Below, piece by piece: positions 23,175-31,225 of a DNA stretch of 43,395 bases. The stretch covers positions 57,501 through 100,895 of the forward strand of contig JAUJMU010000016.1 of NCBI GenBank assembly GCA_030446715.1, read 5' to 3'. This stretch comes from Cytophagales bacterium (GTDB taxonomy: Bacteria > Bacteroidota > Bacteroidia > Cytophagales > 172606-1). The notes beneath the pieces were generated by a model that had not been told where the DNA came from, made no database searches, and saw only the letters and a list, made by a program, of their open reading frames with translations. The position numbers and the translations under genes were made by a program. Numbering within the stretch: position 1 is the stretch's first letter; every line of letters starts with the position of its first letter.

Positions 23175-24003
23175 ATGACTAAAATTACCGTAGTGGGTGC
23201 CGGGGGCAAAATGGGCTGCCGGCTGATGGATAATTTCGTAAAAAGTTCCTACCAGGTGGCTTGCCTTGAGGTGAGTCCGCAGGGGATCGAAAACCTGAGA
23301 ACGCGCAGCCTGACCGTGGCGAGGCAGGAAGATGTGATTCCCCAGTCCGACGTAGTGATACTGGGCGTGCCTGACGTAGCCATCGGGAAGGTATCGGCCG
23401 AAATCATCCCGATGATGAAACCCGGTGCCCTGGTGCTGACCTTGGACCCGGCCGCTCCGCTGGACAATAAAGTGTACCTGCGCGACGACCTTGGCTACGT
23501 GATTGCTCACCCGTGCCACCCGTCGGTGTTCAACTGGGAGCCCACCGAACAGGCTACCCGTGATTTTTACGGGGGCATTTCCGCAAAGCAATCCATTGTG
23601 GTAGCCCTCATGAAAGGCTCCGAAGCAGACTACAAGCTCGGCGCGCAGATTGCAAGCGAAATGTACGCCCCCATTGACCGCGTACACCGCATCACCCTTG
23701 AGCAGATGGCCATTCTGGAGCCGGCCATGGTGGAAACCCTTGCCCAGACCTGCATGGAAATCGTGAAGGAAGGCTACGACCGGGTGGTAGAACTGGGCGT
23801 CCCGGCCGACGCCGCCCGTGATTTTCAGTGGGCATCTCCGCATTCAGATTGCGGTGCTGTTCAAGGAAGTAAACGGCACCTTCTCCGATGCGGCGTATAA
23901 AATCAGCAAGCGGGCCAGGCCGGTGCTGTTCAAGGAAGACTGGAAGAAAATATTCGACATGGATGATATTAAGGAGCAGGTAAAGGATATTACGATGCGG
24001 TGA
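23175..24003 (+). pseudogene. 6-phosphogluconate-dehydrogenase-like oxidoreductase (D-apionate oxidoisomerase-like), single frameshift
   Basis: The frame from 23175 encodes the Rossmann domain (ITVVGAGGKMGCRLM), VVILGVPDVAIGKV, and family blocks IAHPCHPSVFNWEPTE and YGGISAKQSIVVALMKGS. After AARDF (about 23823) the frame is lost and reads out to a stop at 23900. The rest (GHLRIQIAVLFKEVNGTFSD, then PVLFKEDWKKIFDMDDIKEQ) continues in another frame to 24003. One added base or two missing bases near 23823-23830 explain it. Re-joined, the protein is about 275 residues, the normal size. The blocks resemble D-apionate oxidoisomerase and related phosphogluconate-dehydrogenase C-terminal-domain proteins; this is memory of the family, not a search. 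Everything else is intact, so sequencing error is possible. Confidence 0.75.
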
Positions 24004-24162
24004 CAATTGGTACCCGGACACATCAGATTGATCAGGGCCAGGGTCTGAAAGTCTGGTTTGCCCGCAATTGTTGTTTATCCCTGAAGAGGTATTTATCCGG
24101 AAAGGGTTAAATTTTAGGAGTAAAACCCTTCCGTACAACCGCCGGAATCACCTGATCATTCA

Positions 24163-24354
24163 ATGGAAAAGCTGTTTATTCTGCCCATGCACACTTCAGA
24201 AGAACCTCATTTGCATGTTTCGTTTACGGGGCAACTGATATTTATCCGGCAGCAGTACCAGATGGACATTGCCAGCGTGGAGATAATGGGCGGGCTGATC
24301 TTCAGCCCCGAAACGCAGGATCAGCGGGATATGTGCAACTTTTTCCTCAACTGA
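24163..24354 (+). CDS. Small conserved-looking protein of unknown function
   Basis: A 63-residue open frame with an ATG start, an acidic/hydrophobic mix (MEKLFILPMHTSEEPHLHV) and a stop just before a terminator hairpin. There is no signal peptide, membrane helix or recognised motif. It stands alone between the 6PGDH-like gene and a convergent gene, in Bacteroidota-like codon use. I cannot assign a function; coding status is probable but not certain. Confidence 0.5.
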   Translation: MEKLFILPMHTSEEPHLHVSFTGQLIFIRQQYQMDIASVEIMGGLIFSPETQDQRDMCNFFLN

Positions 24355-24393
24355 GCCGGCAGCCGGCGCTGATCCGGGCTACCGGCCGGCGAT

Positions 24394-24423
24394 AAAAAAA
24401 CGCCTGACCATTGGGGTCAGGCG
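24394..24423 (-). terminator. Rho-independent terminator of the Lys/Ala-rich protein gene
   Basis: The nine-base stem CGCCTGACC/GGTCAGGCG with a short loop is preceded on the plus strand by seven A, giving a U-run on the minus-strand transcript. It begins about 30 bases beyond the stop at 24453. Confidence 0.85.
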
Positions 24424-24452
24424 TCCTGATCGGGTCCGGAATTTTTTCCGGA

Positions 24453-25010
24453 TCAGCGGTTCAGCAGTTCATTTTCGGCACGGAACCAGTTGTCTTCAAC
24501 GGTAGTCGGATTGTCATGGGAAAGTTCAAAAGCGCGGTGGCCGATCTCATTGTGGCTCACCAGATTTTTAACCATGAACGTGGGAAATTTGTCAGTTTTC
24601 TTCTGCTTGCCGTACTCACCCAGTACTGTAACAAATTGCCCGGCGTAGCCTGGCAGGCGGCTGGCAAGGTCTTTTTTGCCCTTGTCGAGTACCAGTTGCA
24701 TCTGGCCTTCAGGAATGCTTCCGTTCTGAATAAAAAAGTCTGTACCGGAGGATTCGATTTCACCAAATAATTTTGTGGTGGTGCCGACACCTGCTGAAGC
24801 AGTAGTTTTGGCAGCAGTAGCGGTTTTCTGGGCAGCCGGCTTTTCTGCTTTTTCGGCGGCTGGTTTTTTAGCAGGGGCCTTTTTGGCTGAAGCGCCGTTC
24901 TCAGACGCAACAGGAGTTGCTTCCTTTTCGGCAGCCGGTTTTTTAGCAGCCACCTGTTTTGCGGGGGCGGCGGTGCTGTCAGTTACTGAAGTCTGTTTTT
25001 TTGTTGGCAT
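24453..25010 (-). CDS. Lys/Ala/Pro-rich N-terminal tail plus unknown C-terminal domain
   Basis: A 185-residue protein. Residues 1-70 are low complexity, with AKKPAAEK-type repeats like histone H1 or DNA-binding tails. Residues about 78-185 form a folded-looking domain (KLFGEIESSGTDFFIQNG through NNWFRAENEL-like end, here VEDNWFRAENELLNR) that I do not recognise. There is no signal peptide or membrane helix. The basic tail suggests nucleic-acid or nucleoid binding, which is an inference from composition only. The gene has its own terminator and stands alone. Confidence 0.65.
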   Translation of the reverse strand: MPTKKQTSVTDSTAAPAKQVAAKKPAAEKEATPVASENGASAKKAPAKKPAAEKAEKPAAQKTATAAKTTASAGVGTTTKLFGEIESSGTDFFIQNGSIPEGQMQLVLDKGKKDLASRLPGYAGQFVTVLGEYGKQKKTDKFPTFMVKNLVSHNEIGHRAFELSHDNPTTVEDNWFRAENELLNR

Positions 25011-25273
25011 TGTCAGGGTGTTTAGGGGTACCGGGTAAAATTCTATTGTTTTTCAATGATTTAACCAAACAAGGGAATTTCTGCTCAAAAAAAACAGAAT
25101 TATTGGAAAAATCAAATAGAGGAGCCACGCAATGCTTAATAAGGGGTAAGGGGATAATAAGGATGGGTTTTGTCCAGCCCAACCCGAAAGGATGACTTTT
25201 TTTGCCCGCCCCTCCGTGAGGAGAGGCTTTTTGGTCAGATTCCTATTTTCAGGTATCCGGACACAAATCTTTT

Positions 25274-25301
25274 GTCTCAAATCTCCTGTCTGGCGTCTTA
25301 C
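25274..25301. repeat. Heptad tract H, running into the AsmA-like stop codon
   Basis: Units GTCTCAA, ATCTCCT, GTCTGGC, GTCTTAC, the last one containing the stop codon complement (25298-25300). GTCTCAA followed by ATCTCCT also occurs in tract B. Confidence 0.8.
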
Positions 25302-28300
25302 TTTTGTGCAGTGTCCGCTGGCTGGGGGGCCGGGGCAGGCTTGGGCTTCAGGAACCGGTCGCGGAGTTTATTTTTCTCGGCTTCCAGTTTCTTGCGGGCT
25401 TCTTCCCTGGCCCGGTCGTCGGCTTCTCTGGCTTTCTGCTGAAGTTCCTGCTGACTTTTCTCAGCTTCAGCTCTCAGGCGTTCCTGCTCGGCCCGGGCTT
25501 TTTCTTCGGCTTCCGCTTTCAGCTTTTCTCCCTCGGCTCTGGCTTTGGCCTCAGCTTCTTCTTTCACTTTGTCCACCCCGGCAGTTACTCTTTCCGTTAC
25601 GGCTGCTTTTACCGTTTCCTGCACCGTGCCACTGGCACTGCTGCCGGCAAGGCCCACTTTTGGCTGTTTGTGGGTGCCGCCCACGTTGAGGTTAAGCGTA
25701 ATGGTTTCGGCGTTGGCTGTCTGCCTGCCCGTCAGTTGAGCAAGGGCATTGTTTACCTGGGCACCAACTGCTCCGGCGGGTATATCCAGTTTTACCTTGT
25801 AATCCAGTGAACCGTCGATGCCGTTGCTTCCGCCGATATTCATGACGTAGTTGGCGATTTTCACGTCAAAGGGCTGAAAAGCAATCCGTCCGTCCTTCAC
25901 TTCGGCTTTCATGATAATGTCGCGCAGCTGGGCCGGAGAGAGATCGTTGAGCCGCGTTACGCGTTCCACGGCGGCCAGCACCGGAGCATCTTTAAGCACT
26001 GCCTGCAGGATTTGGATTACGCCGCCCCCGGTAAGTGAAGAGTAAACCGGCATCATGTCCTGGGCCAGCAAACCGCCAATTTTAAAGTCAGTAGAAACCT
26101 TGCCCTGTATGTACTGCGCCATTGGCATCAGCGCCTTTACCGTGTTAAAAGTATTGAAAGCTTCCTGCACCGACACATTGGTCATATTCAGGTCGAAGGC
26201 AAAGGCCGGCCTGGTCTTTTCTTTCGGGTCGTACACCCCATTGGTGATAAAGCTGCCCCCGAGGCTGTTGAACGCCACCTGATCCATCCGGACAGTTCCG
26301 TCCCGTACGATTACGGTTCCCTTCATGTCCTTCATGGTCATATTGTCGTACAGCACCTGGTCAATGGTAGAAATCAGCGTGAAATCAATATTCTGCGGCA
26401 CTTCCACCACCGTCAGCGGCTCTTCGGCCGTAGCCGGGGCATTGGGATCTTCGGTCATCCATTCGTTGACGTTGAACTTCTGCGAAGCAAAAGCCATGTT
26501 GCCGCGGATGGTCTGGTTTTCCCGGAACAGGTAGGCCATGTAGTTAGACAGGGTACCAGTCAGGGAAACGTCGCTTTTACCCAAATAACCGTTGAACTTC
26601 GTCAGGTTGATCTGCTGCGGAGTAAAGGTCATATTTGCCTGGTTAATTTTCATTCCCTGAGGCAGATCCGGACTGGCATAGGTCAGCTCCTCTACCTGCA
26701 TGGTGCCGCTGGTAGCCAGCTGATCATACCGCTCAGCTTCTACATCCGACATCTTTCCTTTGGTTGCAATGTCCATCACCAGGTGACCCGTTACGGTCAT
26801 GTCTTCCAGCGGATAGATTTTCGTCAGCTTGGTCAGGTTAAGACCGCCTTTCGCCTCAATATCCCAGGTGTAGTTGTCGAGGTTCTCTACGTAGCCCTTA
26901 GCCACCAGCGGCTCGCCTTCCAGCACCATCCGGAAATCCGGAATTGTAATTTTGGTGTCGCCCATCCGGCCGGTGGCATTATTTACTTTCGCGTTGAAAT
27001 TCAGCTGCTCAACCGGAGCCGGAAAATCTTTGGACTTTACGTAGCCGTTGGCAAGGCTCATGGCCGCGTTTATCGCCGGCATTTTCTTCAGCGTGTCGCT
27101 GTAAACACCTTTGGCCACCAGATCAAGGTTGTACAGACCACGCAGGGTGAGGCCTTCCATCGGGAACATTCTGGTGAGTTCGCCGAGGTTCAGCTTAGCC
27201 TTCACGTTGGCGTCAATGTCGTGGCTGAGGTCAAAGCCTTTTACCAGCACGCGGCCATCTACCGGATTGTTACCGAAGTCGGCGTGGAACTGCTTGATAT
27301 TCGCTACTGCCTTCTTCAAATCGCCGTCCGGGTTATCAACACTCAGGTCTACGTTGATATTGTTGACGGCCGTAGGCAGACCGGCGTATTTCATCGTGCC
27401 GTTCTTTACCTGCACATTCAGTCCGAAACCGGGCATTACCGTGGCGGTGTAATCACCCTTCACGTATCCGTCAAACGCCACGTTACCGTCGGCCTTCAGC
27501 TCATCAAAGTGATTGGTGTATACCCCCGGCACCAGAGAAAGCAGACTCTTGAAGGTATTTTCCTTTGCCTTGAAGATCACGTCCATGCGGGTTGTGTTGG
27601 TATCGGGCAGGGCCACCCAGCCATCTACGCCGAAGACAAAGTCATTGACCTTGAAGTTATTGTTGCGGAACGTATACTTCGACTCCGGCAGGTTCATGTT
27701 CAGCGTCACATCGGCGGCTACTGCCTTCTTGTTCAGGTATTCCATGCCGTCAAACCGGAAGGTCAGCGCATCGGTAGTGGTTTGGGTGGTGAGATCGAAA
27801 ATGTCCTGGGTAAAATCGCCGCTGCCAGAGTGGTTCAGGTTCACCAGCCGGGCGTACATGGGCATGCTGCGGTCGTCGTAGACCACGTAGCCGTTGCGGA
27901 TCGACCACTCTTCCACCTGAAGGGCAAACTGGGACCGGGCCGTATCGGCTTCAGCCGTAGTGGTAGTGTCGGGAATATAAATGTCATAATTGGCGCGGCC
28001 ATCCTTCAGCACCTTCACCAGAATGCGCGGGCTTTCCAGGTCAAGCGCCTTTACCTTTATTTTTTCGCCCCGGATCACGCTCATCAGGTTTACACTGATC
28101 TGGAAGGATCGGGCCGATGCCAGGGTGTCGCCCCGGAAAACACCTTTGCCGACTACACCGAAGTTATCCAGCGAAGCCGTAAGGTTGGGGAAGTGCCGGA
28201 ACAGGCTCACGCCGAAGTCGTTGAAGTACACCTGAGCATCAACCTTTTTAGAGATTTCCTGCTCTACCTTCGCCCGGATTTCATTCTTGTAGATGATGGG

Positions 28301-28366
28301 CAGGATAAACGCAGCACCCAGCAGGACCAGCAAAATACCCAGAATGATTAAAGCAGCCTTTTTCAT
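25298..28366 (-). CDS. AsmA-family protein (large envelope protein)
   Basis: A 1022-residue protein. The ATG at 28366 is chosen because it starts a perfect membrane anchor (MKKAALIILGILLVLLGAAF), while the open frame extends 54 codons upstream without family sequence. The body is long, repetitive and beta-rich, as in AsmA/TamB/YhdP proteins that bridge the periplasm and are thought to carry phospholipids to the outer membrane. AsmA hallmarks are the N-terminal helix followed by IRAKVEQEISKKVDAQVYFN and the SLFRHFPNLTASLDNFGVVG block. The last 100 residues form a charged coiled coil (KARAEGEKLKAEAEEKARAE, then more of the same). The gene is divergent from maf. Confidence 0.85.
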   Translation of the reverse strand: MKKAALIILGILLVLLGAAFILPIIYKNEIRAKVEQEISKKVDAQVYFNDFGVSLFRHFPNLTASLDNFGVVGKGVFRGDTLASARSFQISVNLMSVIRGEKIKVKALDLESPRILVKVLKDGRANYDIYIPDTTTTAEADTARSQFALQVEEWSIRNGYVVYDDRSMPMYARLVNLNHSGSGDFTQDIFDLTTQTTTDALTFRFDGMEYLNKKAVAADVTLNMNLPESKYTFRNNNFKVNDFVFGVDGWVALPDTNTTRMDVIFKAKENTFKSLLSLVPGVYTNHFDELKADGNVAFDGYVKGDYTATVMPGFGLNVQVKNGTMKYAGLPTAVNNINVDLSVDNPDGDLKKAVANIKQFHADFGNNPVDGRVLVKGFDLSHDIDANVKAKLNLGELTRMFPMEGLTLRGLYNLDLVAKGVYSDTLKKMPAINAAMSLANGYVKSKDFPAPVEQLNFNAKVNNATGRMGDTKITIPDFRMVLEGEPLVAKGYVENLDNYTWDIEAKGGLNLTKLTKIYPLEDMTVTGHLVMDIATKGKMSDVEAERYDQLATSGTMQVEELTYASPDLPQGMKINQANMTFTPQQINLTKFNGYLGKSDVSLTGTLSNYMAYLFRENQTIRGNMAFASQKFNVNEWMTEDPNAPATAEEPLTVVEVPQNIDFTLISTIDQVLYDNMTMKDMKGTVIVRDGTVRMDQVAFNSLGGSFITNGVYDPKEKTRPAFAFDLNMTNVSVQEAFNTFNTVKALMPMAQYIQGKVSTDFKIGGLLAQDMMPVYSSLTGGGVIQILQAVLKDAPVLAAVERVTRLNDLSPAQLRDIIMKAEVKDGRIAFQPFDVKIANYVMNIGGSNGIDGSLDYKVKLDIPAGAVGAQVNNALAQLTGRQTANAETITLNLNVGGTHKQPKVGLAGSSASGTVQETVKAAVTERVTAGVDKVKEEAEAKARAEGEKLKAEAEEKARAEQERLRAEAEKSQQELQQKAREADDRAREEARKKLEAEKNKLRDRFLKPKPAPAPQPADTAQK

Positions 28367-28706
28367 ATATGTGAACTGAATGTTAAGGTCAAAAAAATGT
28401 GAATTGTTATTTATCCGTGCAACTGATACAGTCCCGCAAGTGAATAGTCCGGACAAACGGACCAGAATTGTGACTGAAGACAAAAGTTGCCCTAAAATTC
28501 CGGTTCTGAAAGCTAAGAAGTAACACAAACCATACCGTTTTCTTACACCGGCAAAATAAAGCTGATCCTCAAGAGGCTAAGGCAGCTGCTGCTTTTCAAA
28601 CACCAAACGCAGGCGTTAAGTTTGCGGTGGCAGAGGCGGCACCCATTCCGGCCGGCAACTTCACCGGCACCGTCCGGCGAAAAGTTTACCCTTTACGGTG
28701 AAAGGC

Positions 28707-28715
28707 TATCTTTGC
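28707..28715 (+). promoter_or_regulatory. Candidate -7 box overlapping the maf start
   Basis: TATCTTTGC is a perfect TAnnTTTGC box ending three bases before ATG 28719. Transcription from it would begin at or just after the start codon, giving a leaderless mRNA, unless the start is a GTG at 28698. Confidence 0.5.
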
Positions 28716-28718
28716 GGC

Positions 28719-29285
28719 ATGCAATTCAAATATCCGCTGATTCTGGCCTCCGGCTCTCCGCGGCGCCAGCAACTGCTGAGAGAAGCCGGGTTTTTATACT
28801 CCCTGCGCATGAAATCAGTCCCGGAAGATTTTCCGGAAGATATGCCAGTGGCCGAAGTGCCCGTGATGCTGGCCCGCCGCAAGGCCGAAGCCCTGCGCCC
28901 TGAACTCTCCGGCGAAATCGTGCTGACGGCCGATACCGTAGTCATCATTGAAGGGATCATTCTCAACAAACCCGCCGATGAAGCTGAAGCATTCACCATG
29001 CTGAGCCGGCTTTCCGGCAAAATGCACCAGGTTATTACAGGTGTATGCCTGCTGTCCTCCGAAAAGACGGTTACCTTCTCCGATCTGACGGAGGTGTATT
29101 TCAAGCCGCTTTCAGCGGATGAAATTACCCGGTACATCCGCCAGTGCCAGCCTTACGACAAGGCCGGAGCCTACGGGGCGCAGGAGTGGATGGGCATGGT
29201 GGGTGTGGAAAAGATCGTTGGCTCTTATTTCAACGTCATGGGCCTGCCTGTGCACCGGGTGTATGAGGAGTTGGTGAGGTGGTAG
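28719..29285 (+). CDS. maf: Maf-family nucleotide pyrophosphatase
   Basis: A 188-residue protein. The N-terminus has the Maf signature LILASGSPRRQQLLREAG, followed by the catalytic region TADTVVIIEGIILNKPADEAEA. A conserved C-terminal block reads DKAGAYGAQEWMGMVGVEKI, then GSYFNVMGLPVHRVYEEL. Maf proteins hydrolyse dTTP/UTP or modified nucleoside triphosphates to monophosphates and thereby keep them out of nucleic acids. The ATG at 28719 matches the usual family start. An in-frame GTG at 28698 would add seven residues but would overlap the promoter-like box. The gene converges on an outer-membrane barrel gene across a heptad-built hairpin. Confidence 0.93.
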   Translation: MQFKYPLILASGSPRRQQLLREAGFLYSLRMKSVPEDFPEDMPVAEVPVMLARRKAEALRPELSGEIVLTADTVVIIEGIILNKPADEAEAFTMLSRLSGKMHQVITGVCLLSSEKTVTFSDLTEVYFKPLSADEITRYIRQCQPYDKAGAYGAQEWMGMVGVEKIVGSYFNVMGLPVHRVYEELVRW

Positions 29286-29290
29286 GGAGG

Positions 29291-29325
29291 AGTGGTAAGT
29301 GTTTAGTGGCCGGTAGTAAGTAAAA
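29291..29325. repeat. Heptad tract I, after the maf stop codon
   Basis: Units AGTGGTA, AGTGTTT, AGTGGCC, GGTAGTA, AGTAAAA. With tract J it forms a long stem. Confidence 0.8.
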
Positions 29326-29375
29326 TATGGTTACTTACAGCCTGCTACTGACCACTAGCCACTAAACACTTACCA
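29293..29375. repeat. Inverted repeat made by two facing heptad tracts
   Basis: An 18-base perfect match (TGGTAAGTGTTTAGTGGC with its complement at 29358-29375) and an inner GTAAGTAA/TTACTTAC stem (29316-29323 and 29331-29338) lie between the convergent maf and barrel genes. The pair may act as a bidirectional terminator or mRNA end stabiliser. Confidence 0.85.
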
Positions 29376-29380
29376 TTGTT
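29346..29380. repeat. Heptad tract J, running into the barrel-gene stop codon
   Basis: Units TACTGAC, CACTAGC, CACTAAA, CACTTAC, CATTGTT. The last base is the first base of the stop complement at 29380-29382. Confidence 0.8.
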
Positions 29381-30069
29381 TAAAACTTCAATCCCACTTC
29401 CAGTGAAAACAGCTGGTTGCGCAGGGAAAGGTCATTGTTGATTCCTGAACCGGCATAATCCAGGTTGGTAAGTGCATTGATCAGGCCGCGGTTGTAGTTA
29501 AGTCCCGCAAACAAGGCCGTATTGGTGCCCAGCACGTACTCCGCCCCTGCGCCCAGGTACAGGCCAGCGTCAAATGGTTTGAACACCCGTTTGTTGTTTT
29601 GTGCTTCTGACTGTTCGTAAAGAAAATTATTGCCTTTATCCTGTGGTTTCTCGGCAAGTTTAAAGTCCATGGTGCCTCCCAGCTGGAAGTACACACGGAT
29701 ATCGGGGGCAACTTCGTTGGTGAACAGCTTAACGGTCAGGGGCACCTGGATGAACTGCAGGTTATAGAGACTCCGAAGGTCTTCAGTAGTACCGCTGTTG
29801 CCCATCCGGACAAGCCCGCCCAGCGAAGTTCTCTTGACCGTATACCACAGACCTGTGCTGAAAGCATAATTATCAGCAAAGAAAAAGTCTGCGGTTGGGC
29901 CGGCACTGAACCGTAAACCGGTACCGCCATTGGTAGCGTCATTGTATATACCGTCGCTGACTACCCCGTTGAAGGCGATGCTGGGAGCAAACCTGAGGCC
30001 GATTTTTACCTGAGCGAAACTGTTGAGAGACAGGGCCAGAGCCAGAATCAGTAGTGCGGTTTTTTTCAT
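29380..30069 (-). CDS. Outer-membrane beta-barrel protein (PorT/OmpW-like fold)
   Basis: A 229-residue protein with a signal peptide (MKKTALLILALALSLNSFAQ) and an eight-strand-like barrel pattern typical of the outer-membrane beta-barrel domain family of Bacteroidota. The N-terminal VKIGLRFAPSIAFNG is the usual first strand and the chain ends in an aromatic residue (SLEVGLKF), as outer-membrane proteins do. The specific cargo or role is unknown. It is divergent from gldB with only 44 bases between the starts, so their promoters must share this short region. Confidence 0.85.
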   Translation of the reverse strand: MKKTALLILALALSLNSFAQVKIGLRFAPSIAFNGVVSDGIYNDATNGGTGLRFSAGPTADFFFADNYAFSTGLWYTVKRTSLGGLVRMGNSGTTEDLRSLYNLQFIQVPLTVKLFTNEVAPDIRVYFQLGGTMDFKLAEKPQDKGNNFLYEQSEAQNNKRVFKPFDAGLYLGAGAEYVLGTNTALFAGLNYNRGLINALTNLDYAGSGINNDLSLRNQLFSLEVGLKF

Positions 30070-30113
30070 AACTTTGTTAAGGTTTGACTGCTAAATTAGT
30101 TTGTACGGCGAAA

Positions 30114-31118
30114 ATGCAACGATTGATTTATATTTTTTTAATTTTTTGCGTGTTTATTTTTCCCGCCTGTGACCGCAGAGAAGGACCAGACGTGTCCGGA
30201 ATTTCGGTCAGTGCTCCTGTGGAGCGGCTGGAACCGGAAATGATGGCCCTCCGGTCGGCATCCGACGCCGAAGCATTTCTGGCCCGCCATCCGGGATTTG
30301 CACGCGGATTTCTGGGAATGGACACGACGCAGCCCGCGGCTGTGCTTGCGGGTCAGCTCTACCAGATGGTCAGCAACGAAGGGTTCCGGAAGTTGTCTAT
30401 GGAAGCCAGTCAGGCCTTCGGCGACTTTGCCCAGGTGCAGAAACAGTTTGAAGACGCTTTCCGGCACATCAAATACTATTATCCCGATTTCAAGGCCCCG
30501 AAGATACAGACGGCCGTTTCAGGCCTGGGCACCCTTTCGAAAGGCCAGGACCTGTTCGTGTCTGACAGTCTGGTAGTGGTCAGCCTGGATTTCTACATCG
30601 GCGAAGACAAGGCGTCGTACGTGCCCGATGTGCCCTTCTACGTACTCCGGCGCTACCGCAAAGAATTCATTGTGCCCTCCGTGGTGCTGCTGATGTCGCA
30701 GAAGTACAACCGCACCAACCCGGCCGACCAGTCGCTGCTGACGGAGATGGTTTATTACGGCAAAGCCTTTGAATTTGCCAGAGCCGTGCAGCCCGGCCTG
30801 CCCGACAGCCTGGCAACGGTGATTTTTACCGGCAGGCAACTGAAGGATACGCAGGAAAACCGGGATATGGTATGGGCGCATTTCATCGAAAATAAACTGC
30901 TGTACGAAACCAGCCATTTCAAAAAAGTAAAATACATCGGGGAGCGGCCCTACACGGCTGAGATCGGTGAAAAGTGCCCCGGGGCCGTCGGCCGCTGGCT
31001 GGGCTGGGAGATCGTAAAGAAATACCGCCGCGAAAATCCGGAAGTATCCCTGCCCCAGCTCATGAAGGATACCCGCACCCAACATATCTTTGAGGAGTCG
31101 CACTACAAGGGACAGTGA
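30114..31118 (+). CDS. gldB: GldB-like gliding-motility lipoprotein
   Basis: A 334-residue lipoprotein. The signal segment ends in a lipobox-like FIFPACDRRE, so Cys16 is probably lipid-modified. The body matches the GldB family: YPDFKAPKIQTAVSGLG, VVVSLDFYIGEDK, HFIENKLLYETSHFKKVKY, GRWLGWEIVKKYRRENPEVS and LPQLMKDTRTQHIFEESHYK. GldB is required for gliding motility in Flavobacterium. It also occurs in non-gliding Bacteroidota, so motility here is not proven. The ATG at 30114 is preferred over an earlier frame start at 30084 because it begins the signal peptide. Confidence 0.85.
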   Translation: MQRLIYIFLIFCVFIFPACDRREGPDVSGISVSAPVERLEPEMMALRSASDAEAFLARHPGFARGFLGMDTTQPAAVLAGQLYQMVSNEGFRKLSMEASQAFGDFAQVQKQFEDAFRHIKYYYPDFKAPKIQTAVSGLGTLSKGQDLFVSDSLVVVSLDFYIGEDKASYVPDVPFYVLRRYRKEFIVPSVVLLMSQKYNRTNPADQSLLTEMVYYGKAFEFARAVQPGLPDSLATVIFTGRQLKDTQENRDMVWAHFIENKLLYETSHFKKVKYIGERPYTAEIGEKCPGAVGRWLGWEIVKKYRRENPEVSLPQLMKDTRTQHIFEESHYKGQ

Positions 31119-31135
31119 TACCGGTTGCCTCCTCT

Positions 31136-31177
31136 CCAGCCAGTGCTGAAACCCGTCCGGAAAGCTGGCACTGCTGG
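31136..31177 (+). repeat. Hairpin after gldB
   Basis: CCAGCCAGTGC pairs with GCACTGCTGG with one bulged base, 17 bases after the gldB stop. No T-run follows, so termination is uncertain. Confidence 0.4.
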
Positions 31178-31225
31178 TCCCATCATTCAGATTAACAATG
31201 CAGTCACTGCACTGCACCCTTGCGT

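Noticed and set aside
26783-28351. 522-residue open frame on the plus strand, antisense to the AsmA-like gene
   Set aside because: It is a shadow of a GC-rich gene on the other strand, shows no domain pattern, and is His/Val/Arg-rich as such shadows are.
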